The notes under the pieces are model-generated. The model worked only from the letters and a program-made list of their open reading frames with translations, was not told where the DNA came from and searched no databases. From contig SVNH01000005.1 in NCBI GenBank assembly GCA_015067005.1, forward strand, positions 98,694 to 162,693: DNA of 64,000 bases, in the 5' to 3' direction. A program made the translations under genes and the position numbers. Positions 35,397 to 43,309 of this stretch are shown piece after piece (position 1 is the first letter of the stretch; each line of letters starts with the position of its first letter). The DNA is from Ruminococcus flavefaciens (lineage in GTDB: Bacteria > Bacillota > Clostridia > Oscillospirales > Ruminococcaceae).

Positions 35397-36251
35397 ATGA
35401 AAGCAGTATTGTATCCGAATTTTCAAAAGATAAATGCACTAAATTGTGCCCGTGAGGCGTGTGAGGTGCTCCATTCTGCCGGTATAGAGGTTTCGGTAAG
35501 CGGAGAGTTCCGGGCAGATTTTGCCGATAAGGATTTTGTGCTGTTCGAGGATATAGCTGTATCAGCTAAAACGGCTGATTTCGTTATAGCTATCGGCGGC
35601 GATGGTACGATACTGCGCTGTGCAAAATTCCTTATGGGAACTGATACAAAGCTTCTTGGGATAAATACAGGTACGCTCGGATTCATGGCTGGTCTTGAAG
35701 CGGATCAGCTTGATAAGCTGCGTCTCTTAACTGCCGGCGAATATGAGATCTCACAGCGCATGACGCTTGATATTACCTATCACGGCAACAGGGGCGATGA
35801 AGTTTATACGGCTCTCAATGAAGCTTCTGCAAGATCGGGAAGCTTCAGGATATGTGATTTTGAAGTCTATTCTGAAGGGTATCTTGTCGGAAGATACCGT
35901 GCGGACGGTGTGCTTTTCAGTACCCCCTCCGGTTCAACTGCCTATGCACTTTCGACCGGCGGACCTATTATAGAACCTGATCTTGAATGTATCGAAATGA
36001 CGCTGATATGTCCTCATTCGCTGTTCTCACGCGCTACACTGTTTTCTGCGGGAAAACATCTGCGCCTTACTAACAAGTCTGCTAACGGGGACTGTATGGT
36101 AGTCAATGTTGACGGCGCTCTCAATATCAAATTGGGTGAGAACGATTCGATCGACATCTGCCGCGGACGCAACAATATCAATTTCATAAACCTTATCGGA
36201 AATTCATTCCACGAATCGCTCTGCCGTAAGCTTTGCAGACCGATAAAATAG
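35397..36251 (+). CDS. nadK: NAD kinase
   Basis: 284 residues with GGDGTILRCAKFL, the NAD kinase phosphate-binding motif, NTGTLGFMAGLE and FSTPSGSTAYALSTGGPII. It phosphorylates NAD to NADP. Standard clostridial position between tlyA and argR. Start follows RBS AAGGAG. Confidence 0.95.
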   Translation: MKAVLYPNFQKINALNCAREACEVLHSAGIEVSVSGEFRADFADKDFVLFEDIAVSAKTADFVIAIGGDGTILRCAKFLMGTDTKLLGINTGTLGFMAGLEADQLDKLRLLTAGEYEISQRMTLDITYHGNRGDEVYTALNEASARSGSFRICDFEVYSEGYLVGRYRADGVLFSTPSGSTAYALSTGGPIIEPDLECIEMTLICPHSLFSRATLFSAGKHLRLTNKSANGDCMVVNVDGALNIKLGENDSIDICRGRNNINFINLIGNSFHESLCRKLCRPIK

Positions 36252-36268
36252 TTACAGCGGTGATATTT

Positions 36269-36715
36269 ATGAAAAATAAAAGACATGAAGTAATACTTGA
36301 GATAATTGAACAGCAGCCTGTTGCAACACAGGAAGCCCTCATGGAGCTTCTTGCAGAGCGCGGTATCAAGACTACTCAGGCTACGCTTTCACGAGATATA
36401 CAGCAGCTTTCACTTGTTAAGCAAAGGGATGCGGAAGGCGTATACAGGTATGCGCTGCTTCCGGCATCGGCAGTGGAAAAGAGTTTGTTTGCTGAATCGG
36501 TCATATCTGTTGACTATGCTATGAATACGATCGTACTTAAATGCCGTGCTGGAATGGCTCAGGGTACTTGTGCAGCGATAGATTCGGTCGAGCATCAGGG
36601 GATAGTTGGTACGATAGCCGGTGATGATACTATTTTCATACTCGTTCGCAGTGAAGCTGATGCGAAGAAGCTTTCCAAAAAATTCAAGAGCGAACTCTTT
36701 CCGGCTGGGAGGTAA
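36269..36715 (+). CDS. argR: Arginine repressor ArgR/AhrC
   Basis: 148 residues from ATG 36269 (MKNKRHEVILEIIEQQ), the usual ArgR start; the track's start at 36233 overlaps nadK. Winged helix with IKTTQATLSRDIQQL, and C-terminal oligomerisation/arginine domain with GTIAGDDTIFILVRS. Controls arginine genes; none is in this window. Confidence 0.93.
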   Translation: MKNKRHEVILEIIEQQPVATQEALMELLAERGIKTTQATLSRDIQQLSLVKQRDAEGVYRYALLPASAVEKSLFAESVISVDYAMNTIVLKCRAGMAQGTCAAIDSVEHQGIVGTIAGDDTIFILVRSEADAKKLSKKFKSELFPAGR

Positions 36716-36725
36716 TTTCTGAGGA

Positions 36726-38396
36726 ATGTTAAAGGAAATCTACATCAGCAATCTTGCTGTTATAAGGGAAGCAACAATACCGCTGACCGAAAATCTCAAC
36801 ATTTTCACCGGTGAAACAGGTGCAGGTAAGTCGATACTCATAAATGGTATAAACGCTGTTCTTGGTCAGCGATGCTCGAAGGATATTGTAAGATCCGGCT
36901 GTGATAAGGCGGTAATAACTGCGCTGTTTACTGAGCTTTCGCCGGAGATATGCAGTAAACTTGACGAACTCGGTATCGCTCACGATGAGGGCGAGATAAC
37001 TGTCACCCGAGAGATAAGTGCGGACGGCGGAAGTGTTGCAAGGATAAACCACCGGACTGCTTCCGTATCCCTTCTGAAAGAGATCGGCGGAATGCTTATA
37101 AATATACACGGTCAGCACGATAACCAGATACTGCTCGACAGTGAAAAGCATCTTGATATACTCGACAGCTTCGGCGGAGATGACACTCTTCTTAACAGCT
37201 ACCGTGAATCGTTCAGACAGCTTCAGCATACTGCGCGCCGTCTTGGTGAGATAAAAAAGATCGAGCAGACACGTATCGAGCGCAGCCGCTACCTCAATGA
37301 GATAGTTGATGACATAGGTGAGCTTGATCTTGCTGAGGACGAGGATGATACAATAGAAAAGGAGTATACCGCCGCTAAGGATTCTGAACGCACTCTTGCA
37401 GCAATAAACGGCGCGGTACAGTTTCTGAGCAGCGATGAAGCAGTCGGGGACATGATAGTCTCAGCCGAACGCAGTATAGCGGCTTACACTGAGAATATCC
37501 CGGAACTCGATCAGCTTTATGAGAGACTTACAGCGGCTGAGATCGAGATAGCGGATATAGCGTCCGGACTTGAAAAGCTTGCCGATAAGATAGAGCTTGA
37601 CGGACAGCGCCTCGATTATCTCAGCAATCGTCTCAGCGCTATAAATAAGCTCAAACGCAAATACGCTGAGGACTGTGCAGGGCTTATAAGGCTTTACAAT
37701 GATGCCTGCCGCGAACTTGGTCAGTTCGATTCTTCCCGCGAGGAGATAGAACGTCTTACGGCTGAACGCGAGCAGCTTCTTCACACTGTGACCGAACGTG
37801 CAAAGGCTCTTTATGAGTACCGTGAAAAGGTTGCAGCAAGATTTGTGGAAAGAGTGACTTCCGAGCTTGAATTTCTTAATATGTCCGGCGTTATAATATC
37901 CGTAAAGCACGAAAAGGGCAAGCTTACGGTCAATGGCATGGACACTGTTGAGTTCCTTATATCCGCAAATAAGGGAGAAGAGCCTAAACCAATCTCGAAG
38001 ATAGCTTCCGGCGGCGAACTTTCACGCATCATGCTTGCGATCAAAAGTGTCATCGCAGACAAGGACAGCATCCCGACTATGATTTTTGACGAGATAGACA
38101 CGGGAGTAAGCGGAAAAGCTGCTCAGAAGATAGGCATAAAGCTTCGCAGTATAGGCAGAGTGAGACAGGTCATCTGTGTTACACATCTTTCGCAGATAGC
38201 CGTCATGGCTGATCACCACCTCATGATAGAAAAGGGAGTTGTCGGCGATCGTACTGAGACTAACGTCACTGAACTCGATATGGACGGCAGGATCGCTGAG
38301 ATCGCGCGTATCATGGGCGGTGAGGATCCGAGCGGGCTTATGCTTGAAAACGCTCGTGCAGAGATAAACAAGGCAATGGAGAATCAGATCATATGA
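36726..38396 (+). CDS. recN: DNA repair protein RecN
   Basis: 556 residues of an SMC-like ATPase: Walker A TGETGAGKSILINGI, central coiled coil (~165-365), signature IASGGELSRIMLAIKS, Walker B PTMIFDEIDTGVSG. Acts in double-strand-break repair. Overlaps the phosphatase gene by 4 bases. Confidence 0.95.
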   Translation: MLKEIYISNLAVIREATIPLTENLNIFTGETGAGKSILINGINAVLGQRCSKDIVRSGCDKAVITALFTELSPEICSKLDELGIAHDEGEITVTREISADGGSVARINHRTASVSLLKEIGGMLINIHGQHDNQILLDSEKHLDILDSFGGDDTLLNSYRESFRQLQHTARRLGEIKKIEQTRIERSRYLNEIVDDIGELDLAEDEDDTIEKEYTAAKDSERTLAAINGAVQFLSSDEAVGDMIVSAERSIAAYTENIPELDQLYERLTAAEIEIADIASGLEKLADKIELDGQRLDYLSNRLSAINKLKRKYAEDCAGLIRLYNDACRELGQFDSSREEIERLTAEREQLLHTVTERAKALYEYREKVAARFVERVTSELEFLNMSGVIISVKHEKGKLTVNGMDTVEFLISANKGEEPKPISKIASGGELSRIMLAIKSVIADKDSIPTMIFDEIDTGVSGKAAQKIGIKLRSIGRVRQVICVTHLSQIAVMADHHLMIEKGVVGDRTETNVTELDMDGRIAEIARIMGGEDPSGLMLENARAEINKAMENQII

Positions 38397-38929
38397 AGAT
38401 ATATTCCACCCGTCACGGTCAGACGGACCATAACAAAAATGAATTGATACTCGGTGCAACAGACGTTCCGCTGAACGATACAGGTATTGAACAGGCAGAG
38501 GAACTTGCAGAAAAAATAGCTGAACTCGGTGAAGTTGACCTGATGATAGTATCGCCTATGAAAAGGGCTCAGACAACCGCTGCTGCTATTGCTGAAAAAA
38601 CCGGTATCCGGATGATAACCGATGAACGTCTGAGGGAATGGAACTACGGTCAGTTTGAACAGAAGTCCCGTTTTACCGAGGGCTTTGCGGAGAACAAGCT
38701 TGATTTCGGAGCCCGAATGGGAAAGACGGGAGAATCACTGCTTCAGCTGAGTCACCGTGTTTATGCGGCACTTGACGATATAATTGAAAAATACAACGAC
38801 AGGAATGTACTGATAGTAAGTCACGGCGGCGTTTGCAGAGTCATCGAGACTTACTTCAATGATATGACAGCAAAAGAATTTGCCGGCTGGTTTATGGGCA
38901 ACTGCCAGCTGATAGAATATAAAATATGA
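38393..38929 (+). CDS. Histidine phosphatase family protein
   Basis: 178 residues. STRHGQTDHNKN carries the catalytic RHG, MKRAQTTAAAIAE and SHGGVCRVIETYF the second His. A small branch-1 phosphatase of the phosphoglycerate mutase-like group; the substrate is unknown. Translationally coupled to recN. Confidence 0.9.
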   Translation: MKIYSTRHGQTDHNKNELILGATDVPLNDTGIEQAEELAEKIAELGEVDLMIVSPMKRAQTTAAAIAEKTGIRMITDERLREWNYGQFEQKSRFTEGFAENKLDFGARMGKTGESLLQLSHRVYAALDDIIEKYNDRNVLIVSHGGVCRVIETYFNDMTAKEFAGWFMGNCQLIEYKI

Positions 38930-38946
38930 TTTGACCGGAGGATATT

Positions 38947-40917
38947 ATGAAGATAGGTGTAGATTATTATCCCGAACAGTGGGACAGATCATTCTGGGAA
39001 CAGGATGCAGCACTCATGGCACAGACAGGTGTTAAGGTCGTAAGAATAGGAGAGTTTGCATGGTCGAAGCTTGAACCTAAAGAAGGCGTTTTCGATTTTG
39101 AATGGCTTGATAATGCAATATCTGTACTTCAGAGATTCGGAATGGAGATCGTTATCGGAGTTCCGACGAATTGTCCGCCGTTATGGCTTTACGAATCACA
39201 CCCTGAGATCGTTCAGACAGGCGCTGACGGCAAGCAGATACAGACCGGTATACGCGGACATCGCTGTGTGAATTCGCCTGTATTCATGAACTATGCTAAA
39301 CGTATAGCAACTCAGCTCGTTCTGCGCTATGCGAATCATCCGTCGGTAGTTGCATGGCAGATAGACAATGAGCTTGAAGCTTCTCAGTGCTGCTGCGATG
39401 AATGCAAGGCGCGTTTCAGGAACTGGCTGCTTGATAAATACGGCAGCCTTGAAGAGATAAACGCCGCTTTCGGAACGAGTGTGTGGAGCGGTGAATACAG
39501 CAGTATCACTCAGATACAGCCGCCGAACGCCTACCCGAAGGCGTGGCAGAATCCTGCACTCTGCCTCGACTGGTTCAGGTTCACAAGTGAAAGCACAACT
39601 GCATTCGTTAAGGAAATAGCACTTACGATGCGGCGTGAAGCACCTAAGATCAAGCTTACCGCAAATACATCTGTCAGTGAGAATACTCCGGATCTGTATA
39701 AACTCTTCGACGAGGTGGACTTTGTATCGTTTGATAACTATCCGCCGGCAGAGATTCCGAAAGATACTGAAGAATTCTATTCACACGCATTTTTCCTTGA
39801 TATGATGCGTGGTGTCAAGGGTAAAAGTTTCTGGGTCATGGAGCAGCTTAGCGGACCTACCGGAAGCTGGTCGCCTATGTCAAGAACTCCGAAGCCTGGC
39901 ATGATAATGGGCTATTCGCTTCAGGCTCTTGCACACGGTGCGGATACAGTAGTACATTTCCGCTGGAGAACAGCACGTACAGGTGCAGAGATGTACTGGC
40001 ACGGACTGATAGATCACAGCAATGTTCCGGGAAGAAGATTCTTTGAGTTCGCTGAACTCTGTAAAACAGCTTCAAAGCTTAGCGTAATAGATACTACCGA
40101 GCTGGTATCGGATGTTGCGATACTTTATTCTCCCGAAAACAGATTTGCACTCAGATTACAGCAGCAGTCAGAAGGCTTCGATTACCTTGAACAGCTGAGG
40201 TATTTCCATGCGGCGTTCTCACGCTACGGTGCAAACATTGATGTCGTCTCGCCTGATTCTGACCTATCAAATTATAAAGTCGTGATAGCGCCTTCGATGT
40301 ATGTTTATAAGAAGTCGTCAGCTGAGAATATCTACCGCTATGTTATAAATGGCGGAACACTTGTCATGACCAACCGCAGCGGCGTCAAGGACAGTAATAA
40401 TAACTGTATTATGGAGCCGCTCCCGACTGTTTACAGGGAACTCATCGGCGCTGAGATAACTGAGTATGATCCTGTTGGCAAAAACGAACAGACTATCACT
40501 GATTTTGCCGGAAACAAGTTCGTTTGCAGCAAGTGGTGCGATATACTGCGTGTTACAACTGCTAAGGCTTATGCGGAATACAATGATAATTTCTATCGCT
40601 GCTGTCCTGCGGTAACTATGAACAGATATTGCAGCGGTGTTGTTTACTACGTTGGTACCATATGCAAAATGGATTTCTATGAAAGCTTTGCGGGAAATAT
40701 AATGCGTCAGACCGGTATGCCGCGTCTTAAAGGACTTCCTAAGGGAGTAGAGGTAACGACACGTACTAACGGTCTTGATGATTACATTTTCTTTTTCAAC
40801 AATTCTGAGGAGAATGCTACTATCACTCTTCCTAAGCCGATGTATAGCATTATCGACTCGACAGGCAAGGATAAACTTGAACTCAAGCCGTTTGAAATGG
40901 AAATCGTAAGGAAGTGA
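38947..40917 (+). CDS. GH42 beta-galactosidase
   Basis: 656 residues, no signal peptide, so cytoplasmic. KIGVDYYPEQWDRSFWEQDA, GEFAWSKLEPKEGVFDFEWLD and WQIDNELEASQCCCDECKARF (acid/base Glu in NE; cysteines of the zinc cluster) are GH42 marks. SFWVMEQLSG holds the nucleophile Glu. It hydrolyses beta-galactosides, possibly galacto-oligosaccharides from arabinogalactan or galactan imported by the cell. Its place inside a housekeeping run is odd and suggests insertion into the operon. RBS GGAGG. Confidence 0.93.
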   Translation: MKIGVDYYPEQWDRSFWEQDAALMAQTGVKVVRIGEFAWSKLEPKEGVFDFEWLDNAISVLQRFGMEIVIGVPTNCPPLWLYESHPEIVQTGADGKQIQTGIRGHRCVNSPVFMNYAKRIATQLVLRYANHPSVVAWQIDNELEASQCCCDECKARFRNWLLDKYGSLEEINAAFGTSVWSGEYSSITQIQPPNAYPKAWQNPALCLDWFRFTSESTTAFVKEIALTMRREAPKIKLTANTSVSENTPDLYKLFDEVDFVSFDNYPPAEIPKDTEEFYSHAFFLDMMRGVKGKSFWVMEQLSGPTGSWSPMSRTPKPGMIMGYSLQALAHGADTVVHFRWRTARTGAEMYWHGLIDHSNVPGRRFFEFAELCKTASKLSVIDTTELVSDVAILYSPENRFALRLQQQSEGFDYLEQLRYFHAAFSRYGANIDVVSPDSDLSNYKVVIAPSMYVYKKSSAENIYRYVINGGTLVMTNRSGVKDSNNNCIMEPLPTVYRELIGAEITEYDPVGKNEQTITDFAGNKFVCSKWCDILRVTTAKAYAEYNDNFYRCCPAVTMNRYCSGVVYYVGTICKMDFYESFAGNIMRQTGMPRLKGLPKGVEVTTRTNGLDDYIFFFNNSEENATITLPKPMYSIIDSTGKDKLELKPFEMEIVRK

Positions 40918-40921
40918 CGGG

Positions 40922-41362
40922 ATGAAGATAGTTTTGCAGAGAGTCACCTCAGCGAGTGTGCGTGTAGACGGTGAATCGTGCGGTGCGATAGACACTGGGT
41001 ATCTTCTGCTTTTCGGAGCAGGTCACGGTGACAATGAGGAACACTGCCGCCGTCTTGCTGACAAGATACTGAATCTCAGGATATTCTCAGACGAAAACGG
41101 AAAGATCAATCTTTCGCTTACGGATGTCGGAGGTTCACTGCTTGTGGTACCTCAGTTCACGCTTTATGCGGATTGCCGTAAGGGAAATCGTCCGAATTTC
41201 ATACAGGCTGCTAAGCCTGAGGAAGCGGAAAAGCTTTATGAATACTTTGTTGATTACTGCCGCAGTAAGGGATTCAGGACAGAAACAGGCAGATTCGGTG
41301 CGGACATGAAAGTCGAGATACACAACGATGGTCCGTTCACACTTGTACTTGAACAGGAATAA
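40922..41362 (+). CDS. dtd: D-aminoacyl-tRNA deacylase
   Basis: 146 residues: MKIVLQRVTSASVRVDGE and RPNFIQAAKP are typical. The catalytic region reads LVVPQFTLYAD where SQFT is usual, so the conserved Ser is Pro here; the C-terminal GP motif (NDGPFT) is kept. DTD removes D-amino acids from tRNA. The Ser-to-Pro change is worth checking but may be a clade variant. Ends just before the terminator-RBS element. Confidence 0.9.
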   Translation: MKIVLQRVTSASVRVDGESCGAIDTGYLLLFGAGHGDNEEHCRRLADKILNLRIFSDENGKINLSLTDVGGSLLVVPQFTLYADCRKGNRPNFIQAAKPEEAEKLYEYFVDYCRSKGFRTETGRFGADMKVEIHNDGPFTLVLEQE

Positions 41363-41367
41363 TTCAG

Positions 41368-41404
41368 CCTCCGGAGCAGATACTACTCCGGAGGTGATTT
41401 TTTT
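41368..41404 (+). terminator. Terminator hairpin that contains the downstream RBS
   Basis: CCTCCGGAG (9-base loop) CTCCGGAGG is a perfect 9-bp stem followed by TGATTTTTTT, a standard intrinsic terminator for dtd. The 3' arm includes GGAGGTGA, the Shine-Dalgarno of the next gene, whose TTG start lies in the U-run. When the hairpin forms, transcription should stop and the RBS is masked. Confidence 0.8.
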
Positions 41405-43001
41405 GGTACGTAAACGCGGCGAACACGGAATAGTGATACTCACGGCGATGTTTTTTGTCTTTTTTACAGTTCTCATACTGCATTATTTTTCAATAGCATT
41501 TGAGCAGAAATACGTAAGTGCAGCCGATGAGCGTTCAGTGCTGAAAATATGTGTCTCTGAGACGAACGGCACTATCTTCGACCGCAATCTCAGACCGCTG
41601 AACAATTCTCAGAAAATATATCAGGCGGTGATAGTTCCGAAGTCTGCTGATAAGGATAAATACATTGATTATGCCCTCGATAAGGAGAAATTCTCCGCAG
41701 ACTTTGACAATGGCGAACCGTTTGCATTCGGCTGCGCTGAGGATACTCCGGAAAGCGATGCGGTCACTGTATTCAGCCTACCTCAGAGGTATTCGGAAAA
41801 TCAGCTTGCACAGCATATCATAGGCTATACTTCTGACGGTAAAGGCGTGTCCGGGATAGAGGAAGCTTACAGCAGTATTCTTCACAGCGCGGGCAGTGAG
41901 AACAGCGTTTCGTACTCAATAGATGGTTTCGGACGTGTGCTTATGGGCGACGGCAAGAGTATAGTAAGCAGCAAGGCGGACGAGGCTGGAGTGGTTACTT
42001 CCATTGACAGTGATGTTCAGCGTATATGCGAGAAATACGGCAAAAGCTGCGGCAGGGGAGCGGTAGTCATAGCGGAAATAGAGACCGGTGACATACTTGG
42101 TATGGCAAGCTTTCCTGATTATTTGGCAGATGACCTTGAAAGTGCGATAAAAGACGAGAGAAGTCCGCTGCTAAACCGATGTCTGTGTTCTTACAGCGTT
42201 GGTTCGATATTCAAGCTTGTAACAGCCTGCGAGGCTATTGAGGAGGGGAAGAGTTACTACGACTATGAATGCACAGGATGTATAAATGTTGACGGTCAGC
42301 GGTTCAATTGTCACCAGCTTGCAGGACACGGTTTGCAGAGTATGTCCAAGGCGATGACGAATTCCTGCAACACGTATTTCATAAGTCTGAGCCGCGAACT
42401 TGATGCGAAGAGATTCAGGGAAAAGGCTTACGAACTCGGCTTCGGAAAAGAGACCTATCTCTGCGAAAGCATGATAGGTTCAGCCGGAGTTCTGCCGACT
42501 GCAAGACAGCTTGACATACCTGCGGAAATGGCAAATTTTTCATTCGGACAAGGCAAGCTTACTGCGACGCCGCTCCAGATAACGCAGCTTGTCTGCGCGA
42601 TAGCCGGAGGAGGTCAGATGCCGGTGCTGCGGCTTATAAAGGGTATCACAATAGACGGTAAAACAATCGCAAATGAAAAAACTCCACAGCTGAGCAGAGT
42701 ATTTGAAAAGCATACAGCTGAACAGCTGCGTCAGATGATGATCTCAGCTATAAGGGACAACAAGGAATCGAATGCACGTTCAGACATCGTATCAGTTGGC
42801 GCTAAGACCTCAACAGCCCAGACCGGACGCTTTGGCGATGACGGTGAGGAACTCTGCCACGCATGGATAAGCGGATTTTTTCCGGCTGATTCGCCAAAGT
42901 ACGCCCTTACTGTGCTTGTTGAGGACGGCGGATATGGAAATAAGTCCGCTGCTCCGATATTCATAAGGATAGCCGAGGAAGTAACAAAGCTTAAAAGATA
43001 G
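41403..43001 (+). CDS. Penicillin-binding protein (class B transpeptidase, SpoVD/FtsI/PbpA-like)
   Basis: 532 residues from TTG 41403, chosen because GGAGGTGA lies 5 bases upstream; the track's earlier ATG is inside dtd. One N-terminal membrane helix (~10-32), a reduced dimerisation region, then a transpeptidase with SIFK (SxxK), SCN (SxN) and KTSTAQTG (KTG-like). The catalytic motifs are complete, so it should crosslink peptidoglycan outside the membrane. Shorter than most class B PBPs, closest in layout to PbpA/PBP2 of clostridia. Its expression may be limited by the hairpin over its start. Confidence 0.9.
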   Translation: MVRKRGEHGIVILTAMFFVFFTVLILHYFSIAFEQKYVSAADERSVLKICVSETNGTIFDRNLRPLNNSQKIYQAVIVPKSADKDKYIDYALDKEKFSADFDNGEPFAFGCAEDTPESDAVTVFSLPQRYSENQLAQHIIGYTSDGKGVSGIEEAYSSILHSAGSENSVSYSIDGFGRVLMGDGKSIVSSKADEAGVVTSIDSDVQRICEKYGKSCGRGAVVIAEIETGDILGMASFPDYLADDLESAIKDERSPLLNRCLCSYSVGSIFKLVTACEAIEEGKSYYDYECTGCINVDGQRFNCHQLAGHGLQSMSKAMTNSCNTYFISLSRELDAKRFREKAYELGFGKETYLCESMIGSAGVLPTARQLDIPAEMANFSFGQGKLTATPLQITQLVCAIAGGGQMPVLRLIKGITIDGKTIANEKTPQLSRVFEKHTAEQLRQMMISAIRDNKESNARSDIVSVGAKTSTAQTGRFGDDGEELCHAWISGFFPADSPKYALTVLVEDGGYGNKSAAPIFIRIAEEVTKLKR

Positions 43002-43020
43002 ACTTTTTTTCTCAAAACCA

Positions 43021-43049
43021 TTGACAATTCTGCGATGCTGCGTTATAAT
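43021..43049 (+). promoter_or_regulatory. Sigma-A promoter of alaS
   Basis: TTGACA, 17 bases, TATAAT: perfect consensus in both hexamers. Start near 43056 places the complete T-box in the leader. Confidence 0.92.
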
Positions 43050-43056
43050 ATAGTGG

Positions 43057-43272
43057 TATGGCAGTGAAGGGACTGACTGTCCGGAAGACGTTTCAGAGAG
43101 AAAGCGGCTGGTGAAAGCTTTTACGTCGGGGATAGGTGCTTACCCTGAGCCACTGTGAGAAATCACAGCGTATATCTGCGTTAAGGATGCTGAGGAAAGA
43201 ACTGCGGTTCTTTTGAATTAGGGTGGTACCACGAGAGCCTTCGTCCCTTTTGGCGGCGGGGCTTTTTGTATT
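43057..43272 (+). promoter_or_regulatory. T-box riboswitch, alanine
   Basis: The leader has the distal stem I marks (AGAGAG and GGTGAAAGC between GACGT and ACGTC) and a probable specifier GCT (Ala) at 43138-43140. The T-box sequence AGGGTGGTACCACG (43220-43233) has a UGGU bulge that matches the ACCA end of tRNA-Ala, and a terminator stem with TTTTT follows (43232-43267). Uncharged tRNA-Ala would stabilise the antiterminator and allow alaS transcription. Confidence 0.95.
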
Positions 43273-43309
43273 ACTTAGTATTATTTTTTTTATTAAAGGA
43301 GATATATTT

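Noticed and set aside
43223-43309. 29-residue N-terminal extension of AlaRS
   Set aside because: It would be translated from the T-box antiterminator; MQWTGLNDLR at 43310 is the normal AlaRS start with a good RBS.
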